Assembly: GCA_035222895.1 (NCBI GenBank)
Contig: JAVYIG010000168.1
Location: forward strand, 496,001-560,000
Direction: 5' to 3'
DNA length: 64,000 nt
Source of the DNA: Strongylocentrotus droebachiensis
Taxonomy: Eukaryota; Echinodermata; Echinoidea; Camarodonta; Strongylocentrotidae
Shown: one piece after another, positions 44,516-56,969 of the stretch
Layout of the letters: every line of letters starts with the position of its first letter
How positions within the stretch are numbered: the stretch's first letter is position 1
Translations under genes and position numbers: made by a program
The notes under the pieces: model-generated
The model's input: the letters and a program-made list of their open reading frames with translations, nothing else
Databases searched by the model: none
Told to the model about the DNA's origin: nothing

Positions 44516-46630
44516 TATATTAAAACACTGAGACTTTACCGTGAAGAGTATTAATTTACTTTCCTTTGATAATAATCATTAAAATTTATTGTTACAACAT
44601 TGATGTGCAAGTGAAGTTTATTTCTATCTTGCAAACTCAGTATTCAGTATTTTAATAAACTATACAATTCGATTCAATTCACCTCATATTGTGAATGATA
44701 TCAATTTTCATTTGATTTATTTGTGTAGATGCAAGCTATATGCTGTGTTTCTTGAAGATAGTATGTAACATATTAAAAGAAAAATTACATATAGTTTTCA
44801 TTTCGCAAAACCATATCCTTTGATGCTGTGTGAAGTAATATATTTGCAATTTTCTGGCAATAGGAGAAAATATAAAAATTCTTACATTTTGTTCATACCC
44901 TAAATGCACCTGAGCAGAAATGGTGATTCTTATCTTTTTCTCTTTTTTAAAATGAAATTTAAGTCAAATTTATTTGCTCTGGTTGAAAGGAGACACTTTT
45001 GGAATAAGATTTACTGTTTATTTCCGACAATGGATACAAAAATCATCAGAAGTTCCTTTACTATTCATTTTAGAGTTTTGTATATTGATAGGTAAACTTT
45101 GATACTTAAACAATTCCTAGGTTGATTGAAATTCTGGACGACACAATGCAGCTCTTGAATTGTTGTGTTTTCGTAATCTTTCACCTGCATTGCAATCAAA
45201 CTTGAACAAAATACTCTCTCTACGAATGTAATTTGATGGTCATTTATATCTATTCAATAACCCTGTAAAGTAGAAGATTGTGATGCGAATATAGCCAACC
45301 ATTGCTTAAAAGCAGAATGCACTATGCCGTATGAGGTCATACAAACAAATGTCAAGTATAATCTCAATTGACTTTCAAAAACACGTACCGGTATCATATT
45401 GTTTGTTGTACCCCTCCTCCTAAACAGGAAAATTTTGATTGGATCAATTTCATGTACCTCATCTTTTCTGTTTCTTGATTATAAATCAGAATTGAATTGT
45501 GGGGATTGAAGTGCAAGATATAGGTGAAAGGTGAGGTGAGGTGAGAGCCAAAATGTTGTTAAAGCTGTGAAAATGATATATGAGTTAGTGCTCTTGATTT
45601 TTCAGCAGATGGTTTAGACTTAAAGCCTTCTGTTTCTTTAATATGAAAATCTATAATTGATTCTCGCATGTCAGACAAATGGAAAGCAAGCAATAAGCAA
45701 GTGCACACGAATGATTTTGGTATCCATTGTTCAAACACTCAAACACATCCTTGTCTGTGAGGAAAGTCATGGTGTCATTCTTGAGATGACTACTTGAGAC
45801 GTGAAAATCTGTTTCTTTGAGAGATATCTTTTGTTTGTTTTCAGATTGCTCGTTGGTGTCGGAAAATATTGAGATGAGAGCTGGATTAATATTGACTTGA
45901 AAGTGATGATTGATGGCTGGAGAGATGAGGATAATTACTAAAGTTTGGAAACTGACGTCACTAGTGTATTATAGATGAAGCGATAAGTAAGATATTTTTG
46001 TTCGAACTGGAGTAGATGCAACTCAAAGTGACAAAGTAACTGAAGACATTGTTCTATTTCAATCCTGTCAAAGGAATACAAGGATTTCCATGACGGTATT
46101 GTTGAATGCTCCTGGCAGAATTATTTATGAGGAGTTGAAAATAAAGAGAGACCAACATATAATATAAATGATTGTTAATCACGCTTAAAAATCCTTAGTA
46201 TTCTTTGACAATATTCTATCCTATGACCTTTGAAGGGTATTACCAATTTCAGTTTGGATTCAGGCATGAGATGTTTGACAAGAATTCCTTATCTGTTCTT
46301 ATGATAAGCTTCCTGTAAGCAAGGCTATTGATACATGTCTTCTGATCAGTTGCAATTAGTTTCATACACTTCAATAGTGGTAGAACGTGTCGTTGAGGTG
46401 ATATATGAGTGCTGTTATTAACATTGACATTTATTTTCTAAAGTCAAAATATTAATGTTTTGTTCTATATTCACTGTCACTCTCCAAGAGCTCTCTAATT
46501 TCCTTCCATTAGATTCTACACTTTGTTTGAATGTCAACTGTTGAATATTAATGCACGTATACCTGGTAGGTTTGGGAATCATTGCAGAATTCTTTACTTG
46601 GATACGTTATGCTGTTCATTTGTTGGTTAT
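44516..46630. other. AT-rich DNA, nothing recognised
   Basis: TACCGGTA lies near 45386 and TGACGTCA near 45953. No coding-like frame. Confidence 0.45.
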
Positions 46631-46634
46631 GTTT

Positions 46635-47045
46635 CTCATCCTCCTCTCTCTGTATATCCCACTTCTCTTCTCCCCCTTCTCTCTCCTCATCCCCCTTCTC
46701 TCTCCGCCCCTCTTCCCCTCTCTTTGTCATCTGCCTGCCCATCTCCCATCTCTCTCCCCCTCACTGTTCCCCACACTCTCTCCCTCCCTTTTATCCCTCT
46801 ATTTCTCTCTTTCTCTCCCCATCTATATGTATAAGTATGTCACCTTTTCTCCCTATTTTCCCTTGTCTCTGTTTCTCTTTCTCTCTTTCTGTATTTCTTT
46901 CTTTCTGTCTGTCTGTCTGTCTGTCTGTCTGCCTGCCTGTCTGTCTCTGTCTGTCTCTATCTCTCTGCCTATGTCTCCCTCCTCCTTCTTTCACTCTTCC
47001 TCCATATCATTCTCTCTTATTCCCTACTGTTCATCACTCCTTTCT
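46635..47045. repeat. Long CT-rich region with (CTGT)n
   Basis: Plus-strand polypyrimidine region of about 400 bp, with (CTGT)n at about 46905-46930 and CTGCCTGC nearby. The long open frames on both strands are artefacts of the composition. Confidence 0.9.
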
Positions 47046-48477
47046 CACCCACATGATGGCCATGTGTTTCTCTCATGACTGTTCCCTTCATCCCATTCTC
47101 CCTCGTCAGTCCCTGATCCAAAACCTCCGCTGTTAATATGAGCAAGTTCAGGCTCCCGTCCCCCATTAGGGTGAGGGGACACGTACGGCTTCGATCCCAA
47201 AATACATTTATCATCCGATTTTTTATTTGAGAAGTGTCTTTTTTGAGTGCTCCTGCCTTCTTCTGACTTTTTTATGCCGAAAATTAGCTGGAATTATTCA
47301 TCCCAGCAACTTAAGAATCACTGAAGCTACCAGTTGTCAGCGGGTACATTGACAAGGTGCTCTTAATTGAAATCTGAACAAAATAGATTATGTTTGAGTA
47401 GTCGATCATTGTTAATGATAATATATAAGTAATTCCCCTTTGAGCATTTACTTTGTAATAGATACTGTCATGACAAATATTGATATTATCCAGACAGAGG
47501 TTAGATGAATGATTTGAGAGAAATAGAGAATGATTAAGAAAGAAAGAGGTACTGAAAAGGGAAGAAGTCATTATAGCTGCCCACGCTGTGATGTGGTGAG
47601 GCATGTTTTATAAAAACAATATCAAAGAAAGCTGAAATTTGTGTGTACATTTCATTAAAAAGAAGCATGTAAGAGTAATGTATTTGTTTTTACACTTTCA
47701 TAAGGATGTTGATTATATTGGCTCTGCAATTGGTTTGTGAATGAAATTGTCTAGAAGTTCAGAATTGTGAAAGTTTGTAGTAAAGAGGAAGAACAGTCCA
47801 TCACAAACATTTGTTATCTTCTCTCTTTTTCTTTGGTATTGTATATCTCAAGGTAAAGAACAAGAAACCAAACTATGTCCATATCTACTGTAGATAAGCA
47901 CTGTGAAAAGAAGTGTTTACTCCATACACCTAGGTTCCAGGACAGGAAATTTGTAAGGACTTGGTTGATTACATGTTGTTCTTCAAATTGGCAACACCAA
48001 TATTTTTTCTTTTAATGCTACATTAATTGTTTCAATAAGATTTAATGTCTCTGAAAACAAAATACAAGGGTAGAATTTGATTTTTTTCGAAAAGCTGAAA
48101 ACTGCCTTATTTGATCGAAGAACAGAATTTTTAAATCTCTCTAAAATAATGTGGCCAATTTAAGGATTTAATAGTTTATTTTCCTTTTTGAAAATTCTAT
48201 CCATTAAAAACACTTTGTACTGAAGCCTCTGATTACTCCAGAACAAGTAGATGTAAATGCTTTGAATAGTGTTATTGATGTGGGATATAAAGCACTTAAT
48301 CCCCTCCTTTATCTAGGGATGAAGATGTTAGCCTGAGATCATCTTGGCAGGAATATGGTGTGTCCCAGTGCCCCTGTAGTCAGTGATTATTTGCAAACTA
48401 TCTTTTTTTTTGATAGTCTGTTGAAAAACCTGAAAGCCCTTCTGACTCTCTGCAGATCCTTTATAATGTGAATAGCT
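47046..48477. other. AT-rich DNA, no gene supported
   Basis: No motif recognised. Confidence 0.45.
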
Positions 48478-48862
48478 TTAAAGGGATCCTGTAACTTTGT
48501 CTCAGATTCTGAAACAAAATCATGGATTTAGCTCATGCTGCCATGATAATTATAAACCTTTAGGTCAGTCAGGAACCCCACGACTTTTACAAGCCGATCG
48601 CCTGTCTGATTATCAAGATATTTATGAATGGAATTACAAGTTTTGAAAACTGTTTGCCAAACGGTTTTCATAACACTACAGTCTATTGGGGAAAACGAGT
48701 ATGGTAAAACCGGTCACTCAGAGATTTTTACATTTTTGAGGCGCTTCTTGATCATTTTGAAGCATGATTTTTTTAGGGCTTCAATATTACACCATATCAC
48801 AGACACTGATAACACGTAGGGCCGTGCATCTCAGATTTAACATTGTTAAACGATCCCTTTAA
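48478..48862 (+). mobile_element. TTAA-flanked MITE, copy 1 (377 bp)
   Basis: TTAA at 48478-48481 and at 48859-48862 flank an element starting AGGGATCCTGTAAC and ending GTTAAACGATCCCT. About 385 bp away-end to end it aligns with the reverse complement of 60848-61237, sharing for example ACAGTCTATTGGGGAAAA and TTCAATATTACACCATATCA. TTAA duplications are characteristic of piggyBac-type transposition. The superfamily is inferred from that alone. The element is non-coding. Confidence 0.8.
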
Positions 48863-51526
48863 AACCCCACTGCGCTTCTTATAGCTACTTGCGCCGTCTA
48901 TATAGCAAACAATGCCTGATCGGTGCCTGTTCGTCCCCCATGATCCCCTTATTCTTTTGTTAATTGAGAGCTGATTTGATGAGATAACCACCTCTCAGTG
49001 ACTTTGCAGGAAGGTCTAATATTCCCTGGCCAAACTAGTGCAGACAGGATTTAAACAGAAATTCAGTTTGATATTTTGGGGGAAACGTATGAAGACTTAT
49101 AATGTGATATTTAAGATAAAGCAAAAAATGCAAATAAACTGCGGCTACAGAATTAGATGATAATGACTAGAGGGAAGATTATAAAAAACATTGAAAACAC
49201 AACTTGGAAATACTCATGTATTATTCTTGTTTGATAGTGCATTAAAACGATTGTACAGCTTTAGTTGGACTTGTATCGATATCTTGTAATTCATACTTTA
49301 GTCACGAACATGAAAACAAAAAATAATATAAATGAGACAAATTAGCCATTCAATATTATTTTGTTAACTGAAAAGGGATCCTTTATGTGAAAGGTCAAAC
49401 AGACAAGGAATTTGTGAAAAGATAGAAACTTATGCATTCATGAGGGACAACATGATACCTGACATCTCTACCCATGCATGAAATCAATATTCACAGTAGC
49501 ATTATGTTTGCTTATAAATTAAGTGCGCTCGATAGGTTTAATTAAGTTCGCTGTGCACTTCCAATTCGATTATCCAAGATATTTTTCCTGCGGCACGCGT
49601 GGTGACTTTTCCTGCGGCACATTTATGCATAGATGGTTTGTATTGTAAGTTAATCAATGGCATGGGGTAAGATATGCATCAAGTTCGGTGTTGCTGACAG
49701 TTGGAGATAAAGATATCTTTGTTATTCATGACTATATTATTTTATTGACTATATAGTAGAGTCATTGTGTCGGGGGGGGGGGGGGTAGTGAGTAGGTACA
49801 CTGTAGGTTTGTTTATAGATATATATATATGTATATATGTATATACATACATAAGACTGTTATTCTATGAGTTTAGCTAGGTTGTAAACATCAAATTTGT
49901 TTCTATCACATAATCCTGATTTATTTCTAGTGTTATAAAGTACAATTTGATGAAAGTAGCTTTTCCAAGCAAACTGAAGGTCATTGGTGAAATATTTACT
50001 CTTTGTTGGAAGCGAATACAATCCATAATGTAATATCAAAATTGCAATATTGCCATTGAAATATTGACATTGAAATATATTGGCATTTGGCTTTCTGTAG
50101 CTAACTTCCTTGAAGTTGATTTGTTTATTGAAGTTTGCCGTGCAAAATATCATTCCTCAAACAGGTCATGTACACTTCTTTAATTGTGCTCTATTTTTAA
50201 GTATTACCGGTATGTAGTGGTTCTGGTCACTTAAATTTATATCTTTTGAAAAAGGGTTTTTTTTTAAAAATATAATGTAGTTTGTACTACTATCTTCAGT
50301 GCCCTTACAATGGGGTATTAAAAAGTATTAAAAAGTTAGGAAGCTCACAATTTGATTTTGTTTACCTTTATTAACATTCACGTGTATACTTCAAGAGAGT
50401 TTCACCTTCACAGACACCATATCAAAGAGAGGAGAGGGGGTTCAATACAGGACATTAGTGAATTTTCCCATCTCAGTCTGAACATTTCCGGTGTGCCTTT
50501 TGTTGACAGCTGATGGGTGACGTAAGTTTCAAAAAGCGGTGAAAGCGAATCTGTGTGTTAGAAACCGGTAGGGGAAGAGGTTGGCGGACTGTGTTGCTTA
50601 TTTTGACGTTTAATCAATACAGGATACGTAGCGGTCATGGTCTTGCTTACCTACTCCCCTCCTCTATGTGTGTTATTGGATCTTTTTCGATGATAGGGTA
50701 CTGAAGCGGATGAGGGTAACATGTAACTGATACAGGACAATGTAGAATGTCAATTTTTGGTAGATCTGTCAGTGTTGCTATGACAAAACATCTAGAACAT
50801 GAATTATTTGTGTAACTTTGATTGAATGAGAATGAGAAATCTATTCAGTGTTTTAAATCTAATTTACATCATCTGTAGATTACTGTCTAATCATTGTTTG
50901 ATCAAATTAGAATCATATTAGAAATTAGATCATATTGGCTGAAGGAACAACCCTTCAAGGTGGGATACATTATGAGACCTTTGCATGCTTACATATTCAA
51001 TATAGCGACCAACACGGAATGTTAGATGCCTCTTCAATATGAAAAAAAATCATCTTTTCTGCTTTGCATCCTTTTCGACTGAGAGGCTGCTGTAGGCTTT
51101 ATGAAATGTTTTCTTTGAAAATAAGAAAGACACCGCCACCACTAGGGTTCGTGAGCTGATTTTATCCCTCTCTAAGAAGAAGATTAACCTCTGTTATGTG
51201 CAGGATTGTTATGACAATTTGTGTGTGCTCGGAGGGTGTGGTGTTCATACCATCTTTCATGACGAGATTTACACCGTGTCGACACACACAAAATTTTCCA
51301 GAAACTCTATAAAGAAACGTTGTATAGGTGCGCAGTTTGCTACTGCAGTCATGAAACAGAAGCGGAAATGAGGGGTCAGGTCTCCTTTCGTGCGCGGTCA
51401 CGTTGAGCCCCTCCCAGTTATACCGTTCTAGTTCGACCATACGTCCATACACAACACATTCTGTGATTCTTTATCGAGTTCTAATTCGAAACGATGCCCA
51501 GACCCACGTTTTGTTAGTCAGCGTAC
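48863..51526. other. AT-rich DNA with small repeats
   Basis: TTTTCCTGCGGCAC occurs twice 24 bp apart (49583 and 49607). A G run of 13 lies at about 49772-49784, and a TA-rich palindromic tract at about 49818-49852. Open frames (for example 51162-51452, minus) carry no recognised motif. Confidence 0.4.
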
Positions 51527-51592
51527 ACACACACACAATTTCATCTAACTATACCGTTTCGGGATAGTTATACAATGAATTTGTTGTGTGTG
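51520..51592. repeat. Imperfect hairpin with CA/TG arms
   Basis: ACACACACACAATTTCAT...AACTATACC faces GGGATAGTTATACAATGAAT...GTGTGTG around a short GTTTC loop. Confidence 0.5.
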
Positions 51593-52769
51593 GACACTGG
51601 GTTAGTCACTGAGGTCTTGATTGACTATAGATACAGGTAAAACACATCTTTGGAATTCTGATTTTATGTCATTTAATTTGTCAGGTATTATGCAAACATA
51701 AGAAACAAGTAGCCTTGATATGAATATAAACACTGACTAAATATCCCACCAATGCACACAATTAGCTTATTTCAAGTTGCACACTAAAATGTGGTGGTTT
51801 TGAGCAAAGTGAGAGTACTTATTGTATGAAAGAGTTTAATCCAAGATTGTGAAATCTACCTCCTCAAACGGATTCATGGTGCTATTTTGGTTGACAATGA
51901 GAAAAATGTTTTGTTCTACCAAAAAAATCTACAACTAGGACAATTGATCTTGTCATGCCAAACTTTGGGTTCTGTTTTTATTTGTGTGTTTCACAACTGA
52001 GTTGGACAAAAATCTCTCCTTCATTCAAGCATGTTCGGTCAATTTTGCTATCCGTACAGCAACTCCAAGGGAACGTGATTAGATTTAATACAGAGTTTCC
52101 TATTTGAATGAGGTCAATGATAAGCTGTATGGATGTGTTCTTAATTGGCAAGCTTAATCTTAGCATTTAAATGGAGCAGATAAAGTAGGAACTGGGTCAG
52201 TTATTTGTTGTGGCCTCGTCTCTCACTGTCGCTTATTTGAGCATTAAAAAATTGAGAAATTCTCATCATTTTTAATGGATGCAATTGAAATTTCTTTAAA
52301 TTCAATATTCATATTCCTGTTAACATTCTTATAGATTTTCTAAAAATATCCTTATCATAAATATAACCAAATGAAATGTATGACTCTCACAAATAAATGG
52401 ATTTGTCAAGTACAAAAATATCACTAATTCCTTTTTTTCTCCCGAGTGCCTTCACCATTAGTGCACTGTTCCAAATATATTATTGAGAGAATATTATTAC
52501 AGGTCCGCTAAAAAGAAAAGATCATCCCCAGTCATAAGATTGTAGTCATTTTGTGTGTTGGAACAAATGGGAATGTTTTCCACCACTACATCACAGTGAC
52601 ATTACCATTTGAAGATGTTTGAAAAGCCTATACATATAGTGATTGCAACTTTCAAAAAATCATAACTTTCTCATTTTCAGTCCAATTTCTCTGATTCTCC
52701 TTGTTCCTTCTAGAGTAGTTTAATATCAAGGTTGGATTTCCCTTAAGCCATAGTTGTGCCTCCTCTCTC
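51593..52769. other. AT-rich DNA, nothing recognised
   Basis: No motif or repeat recognised. Confidence 0.45.
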
Positions 52770-53130
52770 CTTCCGGTAATCTTCATCATCTAGTGCCGTC
52801 CCTTCGGAAGGGGTTGGCGGCTATGCACCTCCATCGCTTTCTGTTATGAACCCTTGTTCTAACCTCTCCGTAGTTAAGATCAGTCCATTTCTTGACATCA
52901 TCAAACCAGGTGATTCGCTGTCTACCCCTTTCTTGTTTACCCTCTACCATGCCTTCCAGCAAGATCTTCTGCAATCCTCCTCCTCTCATCACATGACCAA
53001 CATACACTAGTTACTCTTCTGCACTGCGTTAATCAGTTCACTCTCTTTGTTTGCTCTGTTTAGGACTTCTTTGTTGCTAATTTTCATCACCCAGCTGATC
53101 TTCCGGTAATATAATCCTGGATCTGCACCA
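52770..53130 (-). pseudogene. LINE reverse transcriptase C-terminal remnant
   Basis: On the minus strand, 53105-53010 reads KISWVMKISNKEVLNRANKE and then SELINAVQKSN. After a stop and a frameshift, 53007-52786 reads YVGHVMRGGGLQKILLEGMV, then GKQERGRQRITWFDDVKKWT, and ends RKRWRCIAANPFRRDGT. This R-ISW, YxGHVMR, LLEGxxEGKRxRGRxRxTWxDDV and W-xxxAAN order is the well-known C-terminal tail of non-LTR retrotransposon pol proteins. It shows a different family from the 8.3 kb and 12.4 kb copies. It is 5' truncated, has at least one frameshift, and is non-functional. Codons ending the protein run into a GATGATGAAGAT tail. Confidence 0.8.
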
Positions 53131-53902
53131 TGGTTTAATAATCAATATTATTTACAATTTAATCTTTCACATGGAAATATATCTCTGTATTAACTTTTTA
53201 TGAAATCGAGAGTTATGCATCAATGTCATCGTACAGTTGATTGTCATAGTTCTTTGTTTCTTTTTCTGAACAGGATATCGGCAAGATACGGGCAATTTTC
53301 AGTATTTCTATCCATTTTGATGTGTTCTGCTGCCAGGACTGACTCCTTATGTTTCGTATCTCATTACTACCATCGTACACGCTACCCAACTTCGTACAGG
53401 AATGTTGTCACGAATACTTGTGTCTCAGTTTCACATTCCATATTTGACATCGATAAAAGCCTTGACATCAAGAAATTGCAATTCCTTGTTCAAATTGAAC
53501 GATAAAATATCTGAAATTAGTGCATATTGGCCCAAACTGAAAGTAGCATTGACAATCTTACAATAGAGTCACTTATTAGCATACTGGTAGAGTGTACAAT
53601 ACTGTAATTCAATTGTTCTGAGAAAAATGACTTTTATTCATCCATATAAGTATAATTTTTTAGATAAAACACAACATGTGTTATAGCTAATCACTTGATT
53701 ATGGCTACCTAAGGAGGAATTTGTTTCCAGGATTACAATTCAGAGATGAGCTTCCAATCGTGATGATAAATCTTCAATTCATAGAAATTCAAGAATTCCT
53801 GGAAAGTAATAAAGTATCTACAGAGGGAAAAAACTAATTAATCATCCTGACATGTGAATCTTGCCTGCATTGCCCTGTCATAGCATTCAGATTATCAGTT
53901 TA
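53131..53902. other. AT-rich DNA, nothing recognised
   Basis: An open frame of 101 codons (53200-53505) shows no motif and is taken as chance. Confidence 0.45.
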
Positions 53903-53959
53903 GAGCCAGAAGGATGTTAACTCAATTCAAAATTATACAAGTTAATTCCATTCTGGCTC
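53903..53959. repeat. 57 bp hairpin, copy 2
   Basis: GAGCCAGAAGGATGTTAACT pairs with AGTTAATTCCATTCTGGCTC across a loop of about 17 nt. The arms match copy 1 at 44076-44132, while the loops differ. Confidence 0.65.
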
Positions 53960-54892
53960 CAAACAGATGATTAATCATATTGAAGAAAACTACCTTGAAT
54001 TTGATCTTCAACCTACTAGATACCCATGAAACAAATATATTTTCATCACAGTCATGCCCTACACCATTACTGTATATTATCTTACAACTTTGAATAAATA
54101 AAATGGTGCTGCACAAGCCTAAACATGTCAATGTGCAGGTAGAAAGTGATACTTTTGTTGTGCCATCATAAGTAAGGTCATTTGAGACAAAGATATCTGG
54201 TTTGTGTTAGGAAATTTAAAGGTCTGCTTTTCTTGTTGACACCTGTGAACTTATAATTTTCTCTGCCCTCAAACTCGGTTCTAATACTGTTCTTTCTGCT
54301 AACAAATCGTAAACTTGTGCGCTCCTGGAACGTCAACTTTATTGTAGGTAAAGAGGACAACATAAATGGTGTCTTGCTGAGACAAGATCCCGTTTTTGCA
54401 TTAACTTTAGTAGAAGAAACTTGAGTTTAACAGATCAGAACATAATAAACTCAAGTTTGACAGATCAGAACAAAAGTGATGTCATAATTAAAGAACCAAT
54501 CATAAACATGAAAATGGAATAGTACAACAAAATGGAAGAACCCAGGAAGAAGAAAGAACCAATAGACAGGATGGAAGGGATCATGAGATGTTCTGAGTAT
54601 AAATGAGAACCAAACAATCGATCCATGTGAGGTGGAAATGGAATGGAAGAAACCAGGTGTGGCAATGCCAATGAGAGTGATGCATGAAGTTGGCCGGAGA
54701 GGGGAATAGAGGTTGTGAGTTGAAATGTAAATGAGATGCAAAAGAGATGTAAATCAGAGTGAATAGAGTATGGAAAGCAATATATAAAACCGTAACAATG
54801 GACAGCGCCCAAAAAATACCACTGTCGCAAAAGAAAAAACAATTTATGTGTAAATAAATGACAAGATGGCATGAATGAAAAAGTAGCTATGT
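53960..54892. other. AT-rich DNA with a 35 bp tandem pair
   Basis: ACTTGAGTTTAACAGATCAG (about 54419) recurs as ACTCAAGTTTGACAGATCAG (about 54450). A minus-strand open frame of 169 codons (54465-54974) has hydrophobic, low-information content and no motif. I do not support it as a gene. Confidence 0.4.
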
Positions 54893-55039
54893 CTAACAAA
54901 GGCACAATGCATATTCCCTGTTGTGTTGTGTTGTTTGAGGCAGAAACGTTAAAAACCTTATCCAATGAAAACACAAATTTATAGAAATATCAAATAAATA
55001 TAAAGCCGGAATAAATATGTTTTCCTTTTCAGTAATGCA

Positions 55040-55201
55040 CATAAGCAAATTAACATGGGTAAATTTGCCGCAGTTATAGCATGTGGACCCGATTGGCTTC
55101 CCTGAAATTAATGCAAAGGCATGTACTCCACAAACGATGTTGTCATCAAGTAGGTAGTTAGTTTTCAGGTCGACAACTTCCAATCTATGGCATATTAGCA
55201 T
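55040..55201 (-). other. Coding-like minus-strand frame with a CxxC motif
   Basis: The frame reads MLICHRLEVVDLKTNYLLDD, then NIVCGVHAFALISGKPIGST and CYNCGKF. The shape vaguely recalls the start of SET/MYND proteins (a residue pattern like PFAYxL...CxxC). No further Cys/His ligands follow, and the splice sites are weak (TTTCAG before GGAAGCC near 55105). This is suggestive only. Confidence 0.15.
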
Positions 55202-56320
55202 TCCGTTGATATATGATTCATCTGTTGCATTTGACTACAGACAGGGTCTTTAAGCGCACAAGGATCATTTCATTTCAGTAGTCAGTTGCAATCTAATACC
55301 TAATCAGTCAATATGATTAAAACATATAAATTCATTATTTTCTGTATCCCCTTATCATTTTAACCAGCTGAATACTACAAGTGACTAATCTCGTGGGAAG
55401 AGCATGTTTAAGGAAAGTGTAATTGTCTTCATAGGGTTAAAACTATGATTTAGCTCACATGCGCATGATGAATGCTCTAATTCATTAACTTTATCGTAGT
55501 AGGATATTGACACTCTCGTGTTCTTCGTCAAAATCTAACACAAGCCGTGCAAAATGCATCTATTTCCCAAAGGGTTAAAACAGTGGAGTAGCTCAATTAT
55601 GTCCCTTTTGCAGCCAATTCTGTAGAACTTTTCAGGAATTAGGAAAATATCATGTACCGTATGTCCTATCTGTGAAATTTACCTTCTAGACTTCACTGTC
55701 AGACACTATTGAGTGAATGACTGGCATCTTTTTTTCTTTGGTAATAACATAAATAAAATGAGATGTAACAGGTACATGCATACAGCATTTGTCTACATGT
55801 CCAAAATTATACTGATTGAATCTTTGTGCAGCACAAAACGTATAACCATACAGTAAAAGGGTCTGAAAACCAGACTATTACTTAGGTGATTGCGGTCACT
55901 TAAGTCTATTCTACAACTAATGGTCGTTTTCCCCCACTAAAAGCCATTTTCAAGCCCTTTCGTATTGAGGGAAGATCTAAATTAGTATTGTCTTTCAAAT
56001 GCTGTTGAAATTTAACCTTTTCATTTTTTGGGCTGCAAATGAGAAATAGTACCTTTAAGTGTATTATGAATGCTCAGTATTATGTTCTTTATCCTAGCAG
56101 GTTATAGGCACTTTCATGTACTCTCCACTGAAATGACAGTCTGTGCAAACATGGTCACATGTTGTCCACGGGGCAAGGCTTTAATATGTGGTGCTCCTTA
56201 ATGAAGCTTCTACTCAACTATGTTACATTTTGTAACCTGATACAACTATCAATCAGTTTGGACTAGATTGAAATGGTGAATACACTCTTACACGGTGACA
56301 AGAGTGCGCATGAGCCGACA
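55202..56320. other. AT-rich DNA, nothing recognised
   Basis: No coding-like frame or clear repeat. Confidence 0.4.
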
Positions 56321-56322
56321 TG

Positions 56323-56459
56323 GGCGCCATTTAGAATTGCGAGTAACTTTTATTTTATGCAGCATGTAAATTTTATGTGTCGATATGATATGAGCGCAGA
56401 CAGTGCGCGTCTGAAATCATTGGTGACGCAATGTTTACTCGCAAATTAAAATGGCGGCC
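56323..56459. repeat. Inverted-repeat element, ~25 bp arms
   Basis: GGCGCCATTTAGAATTGCGA on the left faces GTTTACTCGCAAATTAAAAT plus GGCGGCC on the right. The CpG-rich interior (about 56390-56415) contrasts with the flank. Its right edge abuts the TTAA-flanked element that follows. Confidence 0.55.
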
Positions 56460-56969
56460 TTAAAGGTAATACAAAGTTTTGGTATGGGGTCATGGATTTG
56501 GTTCAAATGAAAATATTGGAAGCATATGCGTTCCTACAATATTCATTGATCGTTGTCGGGGTCGAAATCCACTCTAAAGTTATGAAATTGTAAATAATAA
56601 ACACTTTATGTTGAATAGCTCCCTCTCAAGGTCAAGATATTAATTAAGCTATAAAACAATGTTTATTGACCAAAATCGACCGATTAGCTATTCTCGTTCG
56701 GAAATTATATACCACAACTATATACTCTGAGATTTTCATGGTCGCAGCTACCATTGTACGGCCGTAGGAGCTATTTGAAATTTATCAAAATTTACCGGGA
56801 GCACCGGTAAATCTTTATATTAAATTTTTCTCGAGAGCAGAAGTGTTTTAGGGGCTAAATTTTTTGGTGATTTTAATACATCCACAGGGGCATCCAAATA
56901 TATCAAAATTGTTAAGAATCAATATCCACCCATTTTTCAAAATTTCCCAAAACTTTGTAATACCTTTAA
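56460..56969. mobile_element. TTAA-flanked MITE of a second type (502 bp)
   Basis: TTAA at 56460-56463 and 56966-56969 flank inverted ends AGGTAATACAAAGTTTTGG and CCAAAACTTTGTAATACCT (one mismatch at about the eighth base). The element (56464-56965) is non-coding, with an internal inverted pair ATTTACCG...CGGTAAAT near 56795-56815. Its interior differs from the 48.5/60.8 kb family, but its AGG-type terminus and TTAA target are shared. Confidence 0.8.

Noticed and set aside
46523..47136. Overlapping open frames of up to 184 codons in several frames
   Set aside because: The region is polypyrimidine, where stop codons are rare in every frame; no domain is visible.
54465..54974. Minus-strand frame of 169 codons, hydrophobic, looking like a membrane protein
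   Set aside because: Composition follows local sequence bias, there is no motif, and overlapping frames are also open. No splice or promoter support.
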